A stretch of 10,008 nucleotides of DNA from an uncultured Clostridia bacterium (GCA_947623615.1 CANQHH010000032.1:1-10008), one strand, 5' to 3'; shown: positions 1-6,776, counted from the first letter of the stretch. Made by a program: numbers and translations. Notes: a model not told the origin generated them from the letters alone.

Positions 1-1068
1 ACAGAAAATCCATGGCAAGCCAAATTATATAAAATAGGTATTGTCAAAAGGTTTGTAGATTTATTTATACCAAATCAGGGAACAAAAGAGTATAAAAAAT
101 TAAAAGATAATTTAAAAGATGCTGCTTCAAAGGATAAGATGGAGTGGATATACATAAACAGAATTGTACTGTGTGTAGCTGTGTTTATTGCATCGGTTTT
201 AGTTGTAAGTTATTTGCACAAGATGACAATAAATGGAGTTTACACAGATCCTACAAATACATATGATATTATTGGACAAATGTCTGATAAAGATTTAAAA
301 ACTGCAATGGAATTAACAGAATCTGATAACCAATATATAAAAAGATATGTTGGTGATAAAAGTGTTACACAAGAGAAAATAGAAAAATTAATGGAAAGTG
401 GTAGAGTTAATAAAGACTACGAAACTGCAGATGATGAAGAGATATCTGTAGCTGCAGAGAGAGTTTTGAAAAAAATAAAAACTATAAATAGTGAAAGTAT
501 GCAGTGGTTTGAAATTCTTTTAGCTATGGTATTTGCGGTTGTAGCATATAATGCACCAATGTGGATGTTAAAATTCCAAGCAAAAATGAGACAACTTGAA
601 ATGGAAGATGAAGTAATGCAATTTCAAACTATAATATTAATGCTTATGAAAATAGAGAGGGTTAATGTTGAGATTATATTGGAATGGTTGGAAAGATATG
701 CAAACATCTTCAAAGAGCCAATAAGTAAATGTGTAAATAACTATGAAAGTGGACCTTGGGAAGCTTTAGAACAATTAAAAGATGAGGTATCTTATCAAGA
801 GTTTATACGTATAGTAGAAAGTTTACAAGCTGCAGTTGAGAAAATACCTATTGCGGATGCATTTGATGAATTAGATACAGAAAGAGAATATTATCAAGCA
901 CGTAGAAAAGAATCAAACGAAAGATTAATTTCTAGAAAAGGTATGATAGGTAAAGGTATAGGTTTTGCACCTATGATAGTATTATTTGTTGGATATTTGA
1001 TTATTCCATTGGTATTTATAGGAATGACAAGTATGACAACATCATTAAATTCAATGAAGACATCATGA
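1..1068 (+). CDS. GspF/TadC-like inner-membrane platform protein of a pilus or type II-like secretion system (5' partial)
   Basis: The frame is open from base 1 to the TGA at 1066-1068, giving 355 visible residues. The first ATG is at 139, but the 46 codons before it read as good protein (with WQAKLYKIG and RFVDLFIP), so the gene very likely begins outside the window. Three hydrophobic segments are visible at about residues 55-72, 169-190 and 316-342. Between the first two lies a charged, probably extracytoplasmic stretch. After the second is a cytoplasmic helical domain typical of GspF/TadC proteins (FQTIILMLMKIERVNVEIIL, then IVESLQAAVEKIPIADAF). Proteins of this family sit in the membrane under the assembly ATPase and help drive polymerisation of pilins or pseudopilins. 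The following gene starts 24 bases later and is pilin-like, which supports the role. TadC versus GspF/PilC cannot be separated from this part alone; an ATPase and a second platform gene would be expected upstream. Confidence 0.85.
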   Translation, partial: TENPWQAKLYKIGIVKRFVDLFIPNQGTKEYKKLKDNLKDAASKDKMEWIYINRIVLCVAVFIASVLVVSYLHKMTINGVYTDPTNTYDIIGQMSDKDLKTAMELTESDNQYIKRYVGDKSVTQEKIEKLMESGRVNKDYETADDEEISVAAERVLKKIKTINSESMQWFEILLAMVFAVVAYNAPMWMLKFQAKMRQLEMEDEVMQFQTIILMLMKIERVNVEIILEWLERYANIFKEPISKCVNNYESGPWEALEQLKDEVSYQEFIRIVESLQAAVEKIPIADAFDELDTEREYYQARRKESNERLISRKGMIGKGIGFAPMIVLFVGYLIIPLVFIGMTSMTTSLNSMKTS

Positions 1069-1092
1069 GAATAAGAAAGGAAAATATTAGTT

Positions 1093-1812
1093 ATGGAGAA
1101 TGCATCAAAAGCATTGTTAATGGCAGGATCAATGCTAGTATCTGTAATGGTAATAGCATTGTTTACTACCATGTATGGTAGATTATCTGATGTGGAACAA
1201 GCTAAAGATGATACAGAGGAGACAAAAAGATTAACAGAGCTTACACAGGAAATTGATCAGTATGGTGATATAATATATGGTGTTGACCTTTTATCATTGT
1301 GCAATACTCAGCAACAGTTTTTAAATGATGGAACACCAGTAACAATAGAGGTTAATTTTCTGAAAGATGTTAAAGAAGATAATACATATATTGCAAGCGG
1401 AAAAAGAAAAGCGGAGCAGATTTTACAAGGAGTATCAAAGCTTGAAAATGATATAAAGTTTTATGAAGACACTAGTGACCCAGCGGCAGGATACAAAGAT
1501 GAAAAATCATCAATTAAAAAGTCTGTAAAATATTATGCTCAACTTTCTGTAAGGCAAATAGCGGATTTATTTGAATTAAATGAAGAATATCCATATGATG
1601 GTTCTACGTCTGATATTGAAATACGTGAAAATCTAGAAAAGTTTGGAGGAACTCATGGAACTCAAAGCTTGATGAAAGATATAGAAAAATACAATAATTT
1701 AAAAACTTTATATACTGAATTTAAAAGAAAAAGATTTGAGCGTAATACAATAAAATATACAAGTGCTGGAATTGTAAGCAAAATGACGTTTACAGAGATT
1801 TTAGATCATTGA
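1093..1812 (+). CDS. Pilin-like membrane-anchored protein, MENASKAL family, member 1
   Basis: This 239-residue protein begins MENASKALLMAG, followed by a hydrophobic helix over about residues 7-28. A soluble, probably extracytoplasmic region rich in charged residues takes up the rest. The start is supported by an AAAGGA ribosome site at 1076-1081 and by the same start peptide in the genes at 1833 and 3030. A QYG...V..L segment near residues 57-70 matches the position of a similar patch in the other members. There is one cysteine (Cys70). It lies 24 bases after the platform gene and 20 bases before the next member, so co-transcription is likely. Single N-terminal helix plus variable outer domain, in tandem after a GspF/TadC gene, argues for a pilin or pseudopilin. 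No G-x4-E prepilin cleavage motif is visible, so the processing route is unknown. The exact role (minor or major subunit) cannot be told. Confidence 0.8.
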   Translation: MENASKALLMAGSMLVSVMVIALFTTMYGRLSDVEQAKDDTEETKRLTELTQEIDQYGDIIYGVDLLSLCNTQQQFLNDGTPVTIEVNFLKDVKEDNTYIASGKRKAEQILQGVSKLENDIKFYEDTSDPAAGYKDEKSSIKKSVKYYAQLSVRQIADLFELNEEYPYDGSTSDIEIRENLEKFGGTHGTQSLMKDIEKYNNLKTLYTEFKRKRFERNTIKYTSAGIVSKMTFTEILDH

Positions 1813-1832
1813 AATAAAACTAGGAGGATATT

Positions 1833-2381
1833 ATGGAAAATGCATCAAAAGCATTACTAATAGCTGGCGAAATTTTAATTGGAGTGATGATACTTTCTAT
1901 AGGTGTATTTATGTTTCGAAATTTGGCTGGTGAAAGCCGAGAATTTTATGAAGAAATGGAAAAAACAACTATATCAGAGTTTAATAGTAGATTTTATAAA
2001 TTTTATGGAAGTAGAGAAGTTGCTTCAAAAAAAATTCCAGTTGCAGTTACGATACATGATATTACCAGTTTGGCAAATTTTGCAAAGAAACATAATGAAC
2101 AATATGAAATTGCTAATGAAAGTTCATATTCAGATGGAACTTTATATGTGCAGGTTGATATACAAGGCGTGCAGACAAAAGTAGAAAAACTTAGCAATGA
2201 TCAAATTATAAATTTAATAAAAAACAACAGTATAACAAAAGTGAACAATTCCACAATAACTAAGTATTTTAAAGCTACAAGAGTTGATGTTAATGAAGCA
2301 GATGGCATGGTAAATCACATAATATTTCAGGAATTTAGTACACAAGATTATGCAAATTTTCGAAGTGTAAGTGGGGATTAA
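1833..2381 (+). CDS. Pilin-like membrane-anchored protein, MENASKAL family, member 2
   Basis: This 182-residue protein starts MENASKALLIAGEILIGV, with a hydrophobic helix at about residues 7-28. A perfect AGGAGG at 1822-1827, five bases before the ATG, fixes the start. After the helix comes a short coiled-coil-like charged stretch (residues 33-48), then FNSRFYKFYG at 50-59 and a helix ending KKHN at 85-88. This F..Y.G and HN pattern recurs in member 4. The C-terminal part is beta-rich in appearance and has no cysteine. It is the only member with a glutamate inside the hydrophobic helix (Glu13, directly after Gly12), reminiscent of type IV pilins, although the spacing from a glycine does not fit the usual G-x4-E rule. 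Probably a minor pilin or pseudopilin of the same operon; this is inferred from architecture and position. Confidence 0.8.
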   Translation: MENASKALLIAGEILIGVMILSIGVFMFRNLAGESREFYEEMEKTTISEFNSRFYKFYGSREVASKKIPVAVTIHDITSLANFAKKHNEQYEIANESSYSDGTLYVQVDIQGVQTKVEKLSNDQIINLIKNNSITKVNNSTITKYFKATRVDVNEADGMVNHIIFQEFSTQDYANFRSVSGD

Positions 2382-2452
2382 ATAAAATTATATAAAAAGT
2401 AAAAAAGGGCTTGCATAAAAAATCGAAAAATATTATAATGAAAGAGATATAT

Positions 2453-2806
2453 ATGAAAAATAAGTTTTTTTTAGTATTAGCTATAATGATATTTTTAACG
2501 GTAGTTGTAGCATATTATGTATATAACTACAGAGTTAATATGGTAGAAACACAGAAAATAAATAAAGAATATCAATCATATTCAAATGTGCAAATGTTGG
2601 GAACAGAATTGATAAGTATAATAAATAAAACAACAGATATTAATAATAATCATAATATTCCCAAAGATGAAAATAATTATTATTTGGATAATGGAGAGAA
2701 TTCTATAAAAATATACATAAACTTTATTTATAAAGACAAAACTAAAACACTTCAAATGGAGGATATAAATAAAGGACGGTACAGAAGAATTTATAAAAAG
2801 ATATAG
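2453..2806 (+). CDS. Single-pass pilin-like protein, 5' portion of a frameshifted gene
   Basis: Reading from ATG 2453 gives MKNKFFLVLAIMIFL, a hydrophobic helix at residues 5-25, and then an extracytoplasmic domain containing INKEYQSYSNV and GTELISIINKTTDIN (about residues 36-64). This resembles the Y.G...G..V..L...N pattern of the neighbouring MENASKAL proteins, so it is probably a structural relative with a different anchor. The ribosome site is weak (AAAGAG at 2441-2446); ATG 2438 and TTG 2411 are in frame but have no better site. The original frame runs to a TAG at 2804-2806, but from about residue 108 it no longer looks like protein, and sensible coding continues in the +1 frame from 2775. 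The stop is therefore probably an artefact of an indel near 2768-2775. The intact protein would have about 161 residues. Its function is not known beyond the likely surface-filament context. Confidence 0.7.
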   Translation: MKNKFFLVLAIMIFLTVVVAYYVYNYRVNMVETQKINKEYQSYSNVQMLGTELISIINKTTDINNNHNIPKDENNYYLDNGENSIKIYINFIYKDKTKTLQMEDINKGRYRRIYKKI

Positions 2807-2939
2807 CACTGCTAGTTTTAAATGTGTAAATATTGAATATCATGAAAAAACAAATAGCGTTAAGAGTTTAACATTTGAAGAGGTGGAAGAAAATCCAATT
2901 AATACAAATGTTAATCAAATAGATGATGAAAATAATTAA
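2775..2939 (+). pseudogene. Out-of-frame 3' end of the frameshifted pilin-like gene
   Basis: In the frame starting GAC at 2775 the sequence reads DGTEEFIKRYSTASFKCV, then IEYHEKTNSVKSLTFEEV, and ends at TAA 2937-2939, giving 54 residues. There is no start codon or ribosome site for it, and an in-frame TAA at 2766-2768 lies just before the overlap. It joins smoothly to the residues QMEDINK encoded in the other frame up to 2773, so one extra base within AAAGGA (2771-2776) explains the break. Codon use and acidic composition are like the neighbours. It could be a true mutation, a sequencing or assembly error, or less likely a recoding site. The 54-residue tail is too long and orderly to be a chance open stretch, in my judgement. 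Confidence 0.7.
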
Positions 2940-3029
2940 ATATAAATTTTTATTAGATTTTAAGATTTTAATATTTGTGCAAAAGCACTATAAAATATAA
3001 ATACAAATGTAAAATAAGGAGGAATTTTT
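2940..3029 (+). promoter_or_regulatory. AT-rich leader of the third MENASKAL gene with a small GTGC/GCAC hairpin
   Basis: This 90-base gap is the longest between the pilin-like genes. It carries a 4-bp perfect stem (GTGC 2977-2980, loop AAAA, GCAC 2985-2988) and a strong AAGGAGG ribosome site at 3016-3022. The stretch 2976-2992 and the ACAAAT...AGG region after it resemble the leader of the gene at 4244 (4205-4237). There is no T run after the hairpin, so it is not a terminator. A shared leader or RNA element is possible; a promoter could not be recognised with confidence. Confidence 0.3.
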
Positions 3030-3455
3030 ATGGAGAATGCGTCAAAAGCATTAATTATTGCGGGTGCAATATTACTATCAATAGCAATTATAGGAATAGG
3101 AATGACAGTATTTAATATGGCACAAGGTACAATTCAAAGTACTAATATGTCTGCAGATGAAATCGCTGCAAGTAATGCAAAATTTTCAAAATATGAAGGA
3201 TTACAAACAGGATCAACAGTTAGAACAATGTTAGATACTATAAGGACACACAATTTATCAGAAGCAGATGATGATTCAAAAAAAATATGTGTGCATACTG
3301 GTGCAGCAACAGATCCAGCAGATGCAACTTCTAAAACCGAAGCCACAGAAATTGCAACTCAAAAAGGTAATGTTAAAGCGGGTGTTAGGTATAAAGTTAG
3401 TTTTGGATATACTTCAACAGGTTTAATAAAAGATATAGGCTATGAGGAACAATAA
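3030..3455 (+). CDS. Pilin-like membrane-anchored protein, MENASKAL family, smallest member
   Basis: This 141-residue protein starts MENASKALIIAGAILLSIAI, with an uninterrupted hydrophobic helix at about residues 7-29. AAGGAGG at 3016-3022, seven bases before the ATG, supports the start and is among the strongest ribosome sites in the window. The domain after the helix has KFSKYEG (51-57) and GSTVRTMLDTIRTHN (61-75), the clearest form of the motif shared with members 1 and 2. A threonine/alanine-rich stretch follows (near 88-110), then a short basic and beta-like tail. One cysteine (Cys87) is present. Small size, simple helix and strong translation signal make it the best candidate in this set for an abundant (major) subunit, but that is inference. 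No canonical prepilin peptidase motif is visible. It is 32 bases upstream of the next member. Confidence 0.8.
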   Translation: MENASKALIIAGAILLSIAIIGIGMTVFNMAQGTIQSTNMSADEIAASNAKFSKYEGLQTGSTVRTMLDTIRTHNLSEADDDSKKICVHTGAATDPADATSKTEATEIATQKGNVKAGVRYKVSFGYTSTGLIKDIGYEEQ

Positions 3456-3487
3456 TTAGAAATATAAACAATAAGGGATGATGAAAA

Positions 3488-4195
3488 ATGGAAAATGCAG
3501 TTGAAGCATTAAAAATAGGGTTTGCTGTTTTTGTATTTGTTATGGCATTATCCCTTATAATGAATTTATTTACCCAAGCAAGAATAACTGCAGATGCAGT
3601 TTTACACAGTTCTGATATAACTGATACTATTGAAATAGATGATTATAATAGCATTAGAGTATCGAATACTAATGATAATGGATATAGAATTGTTGGATTA
3701 GAAACAGTAATTCCAACTCTATATAGATATTATAAAGAAAACTATACAGTAATATTCAGAACAGCTAGTGGATATATGGAGTTATATGAATCAGATACTG
3801 ATTTATGGAATCCAGGAGGAACTCCTGGTGCTAAAGGCTACAAAAACAGATATTATTCAGCAGATGGTGATTCAAGAATTTGTTCATTTGACCAAAATGA
3901 GGAGCAAACAAGACATGAGCCATGGACGGCTAATCAAGAATATAATAAACAATTTTTAGATACTTTTTTAGCAGGAGGCAAGTTTTATTATCCATCTTAT
4001 ACAGAAGCTGAGGCAGAAAGCGCTCACGCGTATTATGATTTCGGTGATGGCTTTATAAAGAAATATAAAGGAACGAAATTTCTAGAAACTTTAGGGGAAT
4101 ACTCATATGGCGTAAATACCGATAGTTTGAGTGACCAAAATTCGAGTTTGTTGCAAAATAGGAAAAAAAGAGTTATAATATATACAGAGTTATAA
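3488..4195 (+). CDS. Pilin-like membrane-anchored protein, divergent MENA family member
   Basis: This 235-residue protein starts MENAVEALKIGFAVFVFVMA, a variant of the MENASKAL start in which residue 6 is Glu rather than Lys. The hydrophobic helix covers about residues 7-29. AAGGG at 3473-3477 precedes the ATG by ten bases; the ATGs at 3478 and 3481 are in another frame. The outer domain has an RIVGLETVIPTLYRYYKEN segment (67-85), equivalent in place to the V..L...HN patch of the relatives, followed by a tyrosine-rich region with an NPGGTPGAKGY loop (about 107-117) and one cysteine (SRICSF). It is larger and more divergent than its neighbours, so it may be a minor or tip-proximal subunit. This reading depends on architecture and operon position, not on a recognised family. 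Confidence 0.75.
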   Translation: MENAVEALKIGFAVFVFVMALSLIMNLFTQARITADAVLHSSDITDTIEIDDYNSIRVSNTNDNGYRIVGLETVIPTLYRYYKENYTVIFRTASGYMELYESDTDLWNPGGTPGAKGYKNRYYSADGDSRICSFDQNEEQTRHEPWTANQEYNKQFLDTFLAGGKFYYPSYTEAEAESAHAYYDFGDGFIKKYKGTKFLETLGEYSYGVNTDSLSDQNSSLLQNRKKRVIIYTEL

Positions 4196-4243
4196 TAAAA
4201 ATAATGTGCAAAAAACTATACAAATAGAAATGAGGTGTATATG

Positions 4244-4846
4244 ATGGAAAATAAGAGGACAGAATTATGCAATAAAATTAAAGCAGAGTTGGTTTCAGAA
4301 AGAGGCGACATGGGAGATAGTTTAATAACAATTATTGCAATATTTTTAGCGGCAATTTTAATGTTTGTTTTTCCATTAATGTCTATATCTGAAAGAACAG
4401 ATGATATATCACAGTTAGCAGTTCAAACAGCAATAACAGAATATGTAGATTCAATAAGAAATACAGGAAAAATGACATATGATGGATATGAAGCATGTTT
4501 AAGTAAAATTACTAATTCAACACGTAACAGTTATGAAATGGAGTTTGTAATTCAACAGTTAGATGAGAACCCTGGGGTAAAAACTACTCAAGCTGAAGCA
4601 ACAAAGATAGGAGAAAATTTGTATTATAATAAATATACTTCTCAGATAGTAGATGAATTAGAAGATAAAGGAGTTATAATACTTAAAGAAGGAGATATTG
4701 TCACAGTTACTGCTAAGAATACAAATACAACTATAGCACAAATATTAAGAAATTTCTTGTATAAGGTTACTGGTGATAATTCATATCAAATATCAGCACA
4801 ACATTCAGGGGTTGTTACTGTAAACGGAACTAGAAGTGGAAATTAA
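4244..4846 (+). CDS. Single-pass TadE/TadF-like membrane protein of unknown family
   Basis: From ATG 4244 the protein has 200 residues: a charged N-terminal 25 residues that end SERGDMGD, a hydrophobic helix at about 26-45 (SLITIIAIFLAAILMFVFPL), then a mostly extracytoplasmic domain. GAGG at 4232-4235 is eight bases from ATG 4244 and five from ATG 4241, so 4244 is preferred; a GTG at 4235 lies inside the ribosome site and is unlikely. The region after the helix (SISERTDDISQLAVQTAI) is helical and is followed by DENPG (near 109-113), then LKEGDIVTVTAKNTNT (about 149-164), which looks like a beta-strand domain. A basic-then-hydrophobic N-terminus with an outer domain is typical of TadE/TadF pseudopilins, and the setting agrees. 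I do not recognise an established family, so the TadE/F comparison is only architectural. Confidence 0.72.
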   Translation: MENKRTELCNKIKAELVSERGDMGDSLITIIAIFLAAILMFVFPLMSISERTDDISQLAVQTAITEYVDSIRNTGKMTYDGYEACLSKITNSTRNSYEMEFVIQQLDENPGVKTTQAEATKIGENLYYNKYTSQIVDELEDKGVIILKEGDIVTVTAKNTNTTIAQILRNFLYKVTGDNSYQISAQHSGVVTVNGTRSGN

Positions 4847-4893
4847 TTGTTTGGGCAGATTGATATCTGTCTCTACAATAAATAAAAGTATGT

Positions 4894-4925
4894 AGGGGTG
4901 GAGTTATATCTTCACCTTTTGTAAT
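4894..4925 (+). terminator. Weak terminator-like hairpin between the small pilin-like genes and the 569-residue gene
   Basis: GGTGGAG (4897-4903) can pair with CTTCACC (4910-4916) across a six-base loop, with one G-U pair; A4894 and two G-U pairs can lengthen the stem. TTTT (4917-4920) follows, then GTAATTTTA. The T run is short, so this may reduce rather than stop transcription into the next gene. A second, shorter hairpin (CAGAT/ATCTG near 4857-4870) lies just before and has no T run. Confidence 0.4.
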
Positions 4926-4949
4926 TTTATAGAAATGATTATTAATGAT

Positions 4950-4979
4950 TTGATAGTTATTTCTATTAGATTATATAAA
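4950..4979 (+). promoter_or_regulatory. Possible sigma-A type promoter before the 569-residue gene
   Basis: TTGATA at 4950-4955 matches five of six bases of the -35 consensus. TATATA at 4972-4977 (16-base spacer) or TATAAA at 4974-4979 (18-base spacer) could be the -10. It follows the weak terminator-like hairpin. In a sequence this AT-rich such matches arise often, and a start here would leave a very short leader before the GGAAGG ribosome site at 4984-4989. Confidence 0.28.
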
Positions 4980-4995
4980 CAAAGGAAGGTAAGGT

Positions 4996-6705
4996 ATGAA
5001 ATTACAACATTTAGCAATTATATTTATAATAGTAATATTACCTATTTCTATGACAATGTCGTCATATATAGAAAATCAAATTGATGTTATAGTTTTACAA
5101 ACTCTATATTCAAAGAATTTGAGCAGTGCTACATATGATGCAATGAATTCTTTTAAAATAAATTCTGTAAATAATAAATATTCAAGTGTAAGTGATTCAA
5201 AAATAAGGGATGTGGAAGCTGCTGTAAAAACTTTTTACAATTCTCTAGGGGCATCTATGAATGATCATGAATATACATCATCAAAGGAAAAATTATCTGT
5301 TTTTATTCCATGTTTATTGTTTAATATGTATGATGGGTATTATATAAATACGTCATATAATAATGTATATAAATCTACTAATTCTGATGCGAAAGTTCAA
5401 ATTGACAATAGTTCAAATGATTATCAAGAAGGATTAAAACCATATATATATTATTCAAGTGAGTATAATGTAAATGGAAAAACAGTTGTTGTCAATTATA
5501 CATTGGATAATCATATCACAGTATTTGGTGATGTAGGAGCTGGATATGAGGTTAGATCAGGATATCTGGTAAATCCAAACTTAATAAGTTATAATGATGC
5601 TACTAAAACTGTTTATTATAATGGCGTAACAATAGAACCAGAAACATTAAAAGAATACTTAACAACAATTGAAGATGGATATGTAGAAAGTGGTACATAT
5701 GATTATATAGTATATAAAAATCAAAAAGTATATAAAGATCATAAACAATATAATGGTGAAAATCAATATTTTTGGTATGTAAATAATAAAAAGTCATATT
5801 TACAAAGTGAAAAAGAAAATTTGGAGAAATATCTAGATGAAAATACTGGTGGACAATTTAAAAGTATAAGTGCATACGAATTTTATAAAGAAGCATACGA
5901 TTTTAGTGTGTGGTTAAATAATAGTAACTTAGCGAATGTTAAACAGAGTGACATTATAAATATAAACACTGGAGGAATAGTATCAGATCCTGCGGAATAT
6001 CTTGGAGTTAACACTGGAAATGAGAAAATTTTTAATACAAATCGTTCTGATAACAGTAATGATCCTATGCTTTCTGGCTCTGTATTTAACACACATAGAA
6101 TGGCAATTATAAGAAAATCTATAGAAACTAATTTAGCTACTACAATATCAAATTACAATAGTACTTCTGGTTCAGGTTTTGATTTTGTAATGCCAATAAT
6201 AGGAGAAGATGATTGGTATAAAATTACTAATAATATTTCTATTGTTTCATTTATGCAAGGAGTACCATTAGGACAAAAGTTTTTTAATAGCTATTCTGTT
6301 GTAACAAACACAAAAAACGAAGAAGTAGTAAATGGACAATCTTTATTTATAATGACTAGAGATAGTGCAGGAAATTATGAGTACCATCAACCAGGTTGTA
6401 AAAAGTTAATTGATGATCCAGGAAGTATTGTAGGTGCCTATAATGCATTAAGTTTCGTGAGACAAACTGTAAAAATAAATGAGGTAAGTGAAAGATATTT
6501 CTATCCGCAAGGTATAGGAACTATAGAGGGGAAAACAACTACTGGATGTTATAACTGTATAGTAGATGCAACACCAGATTATAATATAGATGATATAGTA
6601 TCAGGAACTTTGACAGGATGTAATACCGTAAGAAAAGTATATTTGACAGCATTAGCACGTGAGAGAAGAGATTTGTATAAGAGCAGTGACTTTAATTTTG
6701 ATTAA
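4996..6705 (+). CDS. Large single-pass extracytoplasmic protein of the pilus-like cluster
   Basis: This 569-residue protein has an N-terminal hydrophobic segment at about residues 5-23 (HLAIIFIIVILPISMTMSS) and no other clear membrane span, so almost all of it should be outside the membrane. GGAAGG at 4984-4989 lies six bases before the ATG. After the anchor comes a helical stretch (IDVIVLQTLYSKNLSSATYD), as in pilin stalks, then a long Tyr/Asn/Ser-rich beta-like region. The C-terminal fifth has a YHQPGCKKL segment (463-471; His464, Cys468) and a GCYNC segment (517-521; Cys518, Cys521), with Cys542 nearby, which could bind metal or form disulfides. No enzymatic motif was recognised. By size and position it may be a tip adhesin or large minor subunit of the filament, but that is inference; a surface or spore-coat related role is not excluded. 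Confidence 0.72.
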   Translation: MKLQHLAIIFIIVILPISMTMSSYIENQIDVIVLQTLYSKNLSSATYDAMNSFKINSVNNKYSSVSDSKIRDVEAAVKTFYNSLGASMNDHEYTSSKEKLSVFIPCLLFNMYDGYYINTSYNNVYKSTNSDAKVQIDNSSNDYQEGLKPYIYYSSEYNVNGKTVVVNYTLDNHITVFGDVGAGYEVRSGYLVNPNLISYNDATKTVYYNGVTIEPETLKEYLTTIEDGYVESGTYDYIVYKNQKVYKDHKQYNGENQYFWYVNNKKSYLQSEKENLEKYLDENTGGQFKSISAYEFYKEAYDFSVWLNNSNLANVKQSDIININTGGIVSDPAEYLGVNTGNEKIFNTNRSDNSNDPMLSGSVFNTHRMAIIRKSIETNLATTISNYNSTSGSGFDFVMPIIGEDDWYKITNNISIVSFMQGVPLGQKFFNSYSVVTNTKNEEVVNGQSLFIMTRDSAGNYEYHQPGCKKLIDDPGSIVGAYNALSFVRQTVKINEVSERYFYPQGIGTIEGKTTTGCYNCIVDATPDYNIDDIVSGTLTGCNTVRKVYLTALARERRDLYKSSDFNFD

Positions 6706-6725
6706 ATTTTATGATTAGAAAATAT

Positions 6726-6776
6726 AATTCATGGTTATCCTAATATTAAAGGTGAGGGATAATCATGAATTTTTTT
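6726..6776 (+). promoter_or_regulatory. 15-bp hairpin with T run covering the spoIVB start codon
   Basis: Bases 6726-6740 pair with 6757-6771 over 15 positions, with a single G-U pair (6734/6763). The 16-base loop (6741-6756) holds most of the AAAGGTGAGG ribosome site. The spoIVB ATG (6765-6767) is inside the right arm, and a run of seven T (6770-6776) follows at once. It has the form of an intrinsic terminator for the upstream operon, yet also buries the start codon of spoIVB. A transcript that begins inside or after the left arm would avoid the fold. Either termination, translational gating, or both, is possible. Confidence 0.65.

Noticed and set aside
2411..2437. TTG start at 2411 for the frameshifted gene
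   Set aside because: It lies one base from an AAAGGG stretch, too near to act as its ribosome site, and would add a polar extension in front of a normal membrane anchor at 2453.
2762..2785. Programmed +1 frameshift in the pilin-like gene
   Set aside because: No known recoding signal (slippery stop, internal ribosome-like stimulator or pseudoknot) was recognised; an indel is simpler.
4235..4243. GTG start at 4235 for the TadE/F-like gene
   Set aside because: The GTG overlaps the GAGG ribosome site itself; ATG 4244 has proper spacing.
4304..4312. RGD tripeptide in the protein at 4244 as a host-cell binding motif
   Set aside because: It lies just before the membrane helix, on the probable cytoplasmic side, so it would not be exposed.
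6712..6745. Sigma-G type promoter for spoIVB (TGATTA at 6712, CCTAATA at 6739)
   Set aside because: The -10-like part matches six of seven bases, but the spacer of 21 is too long and the -35 is imperfect, so it was not called although such a promoter is expected biologically.
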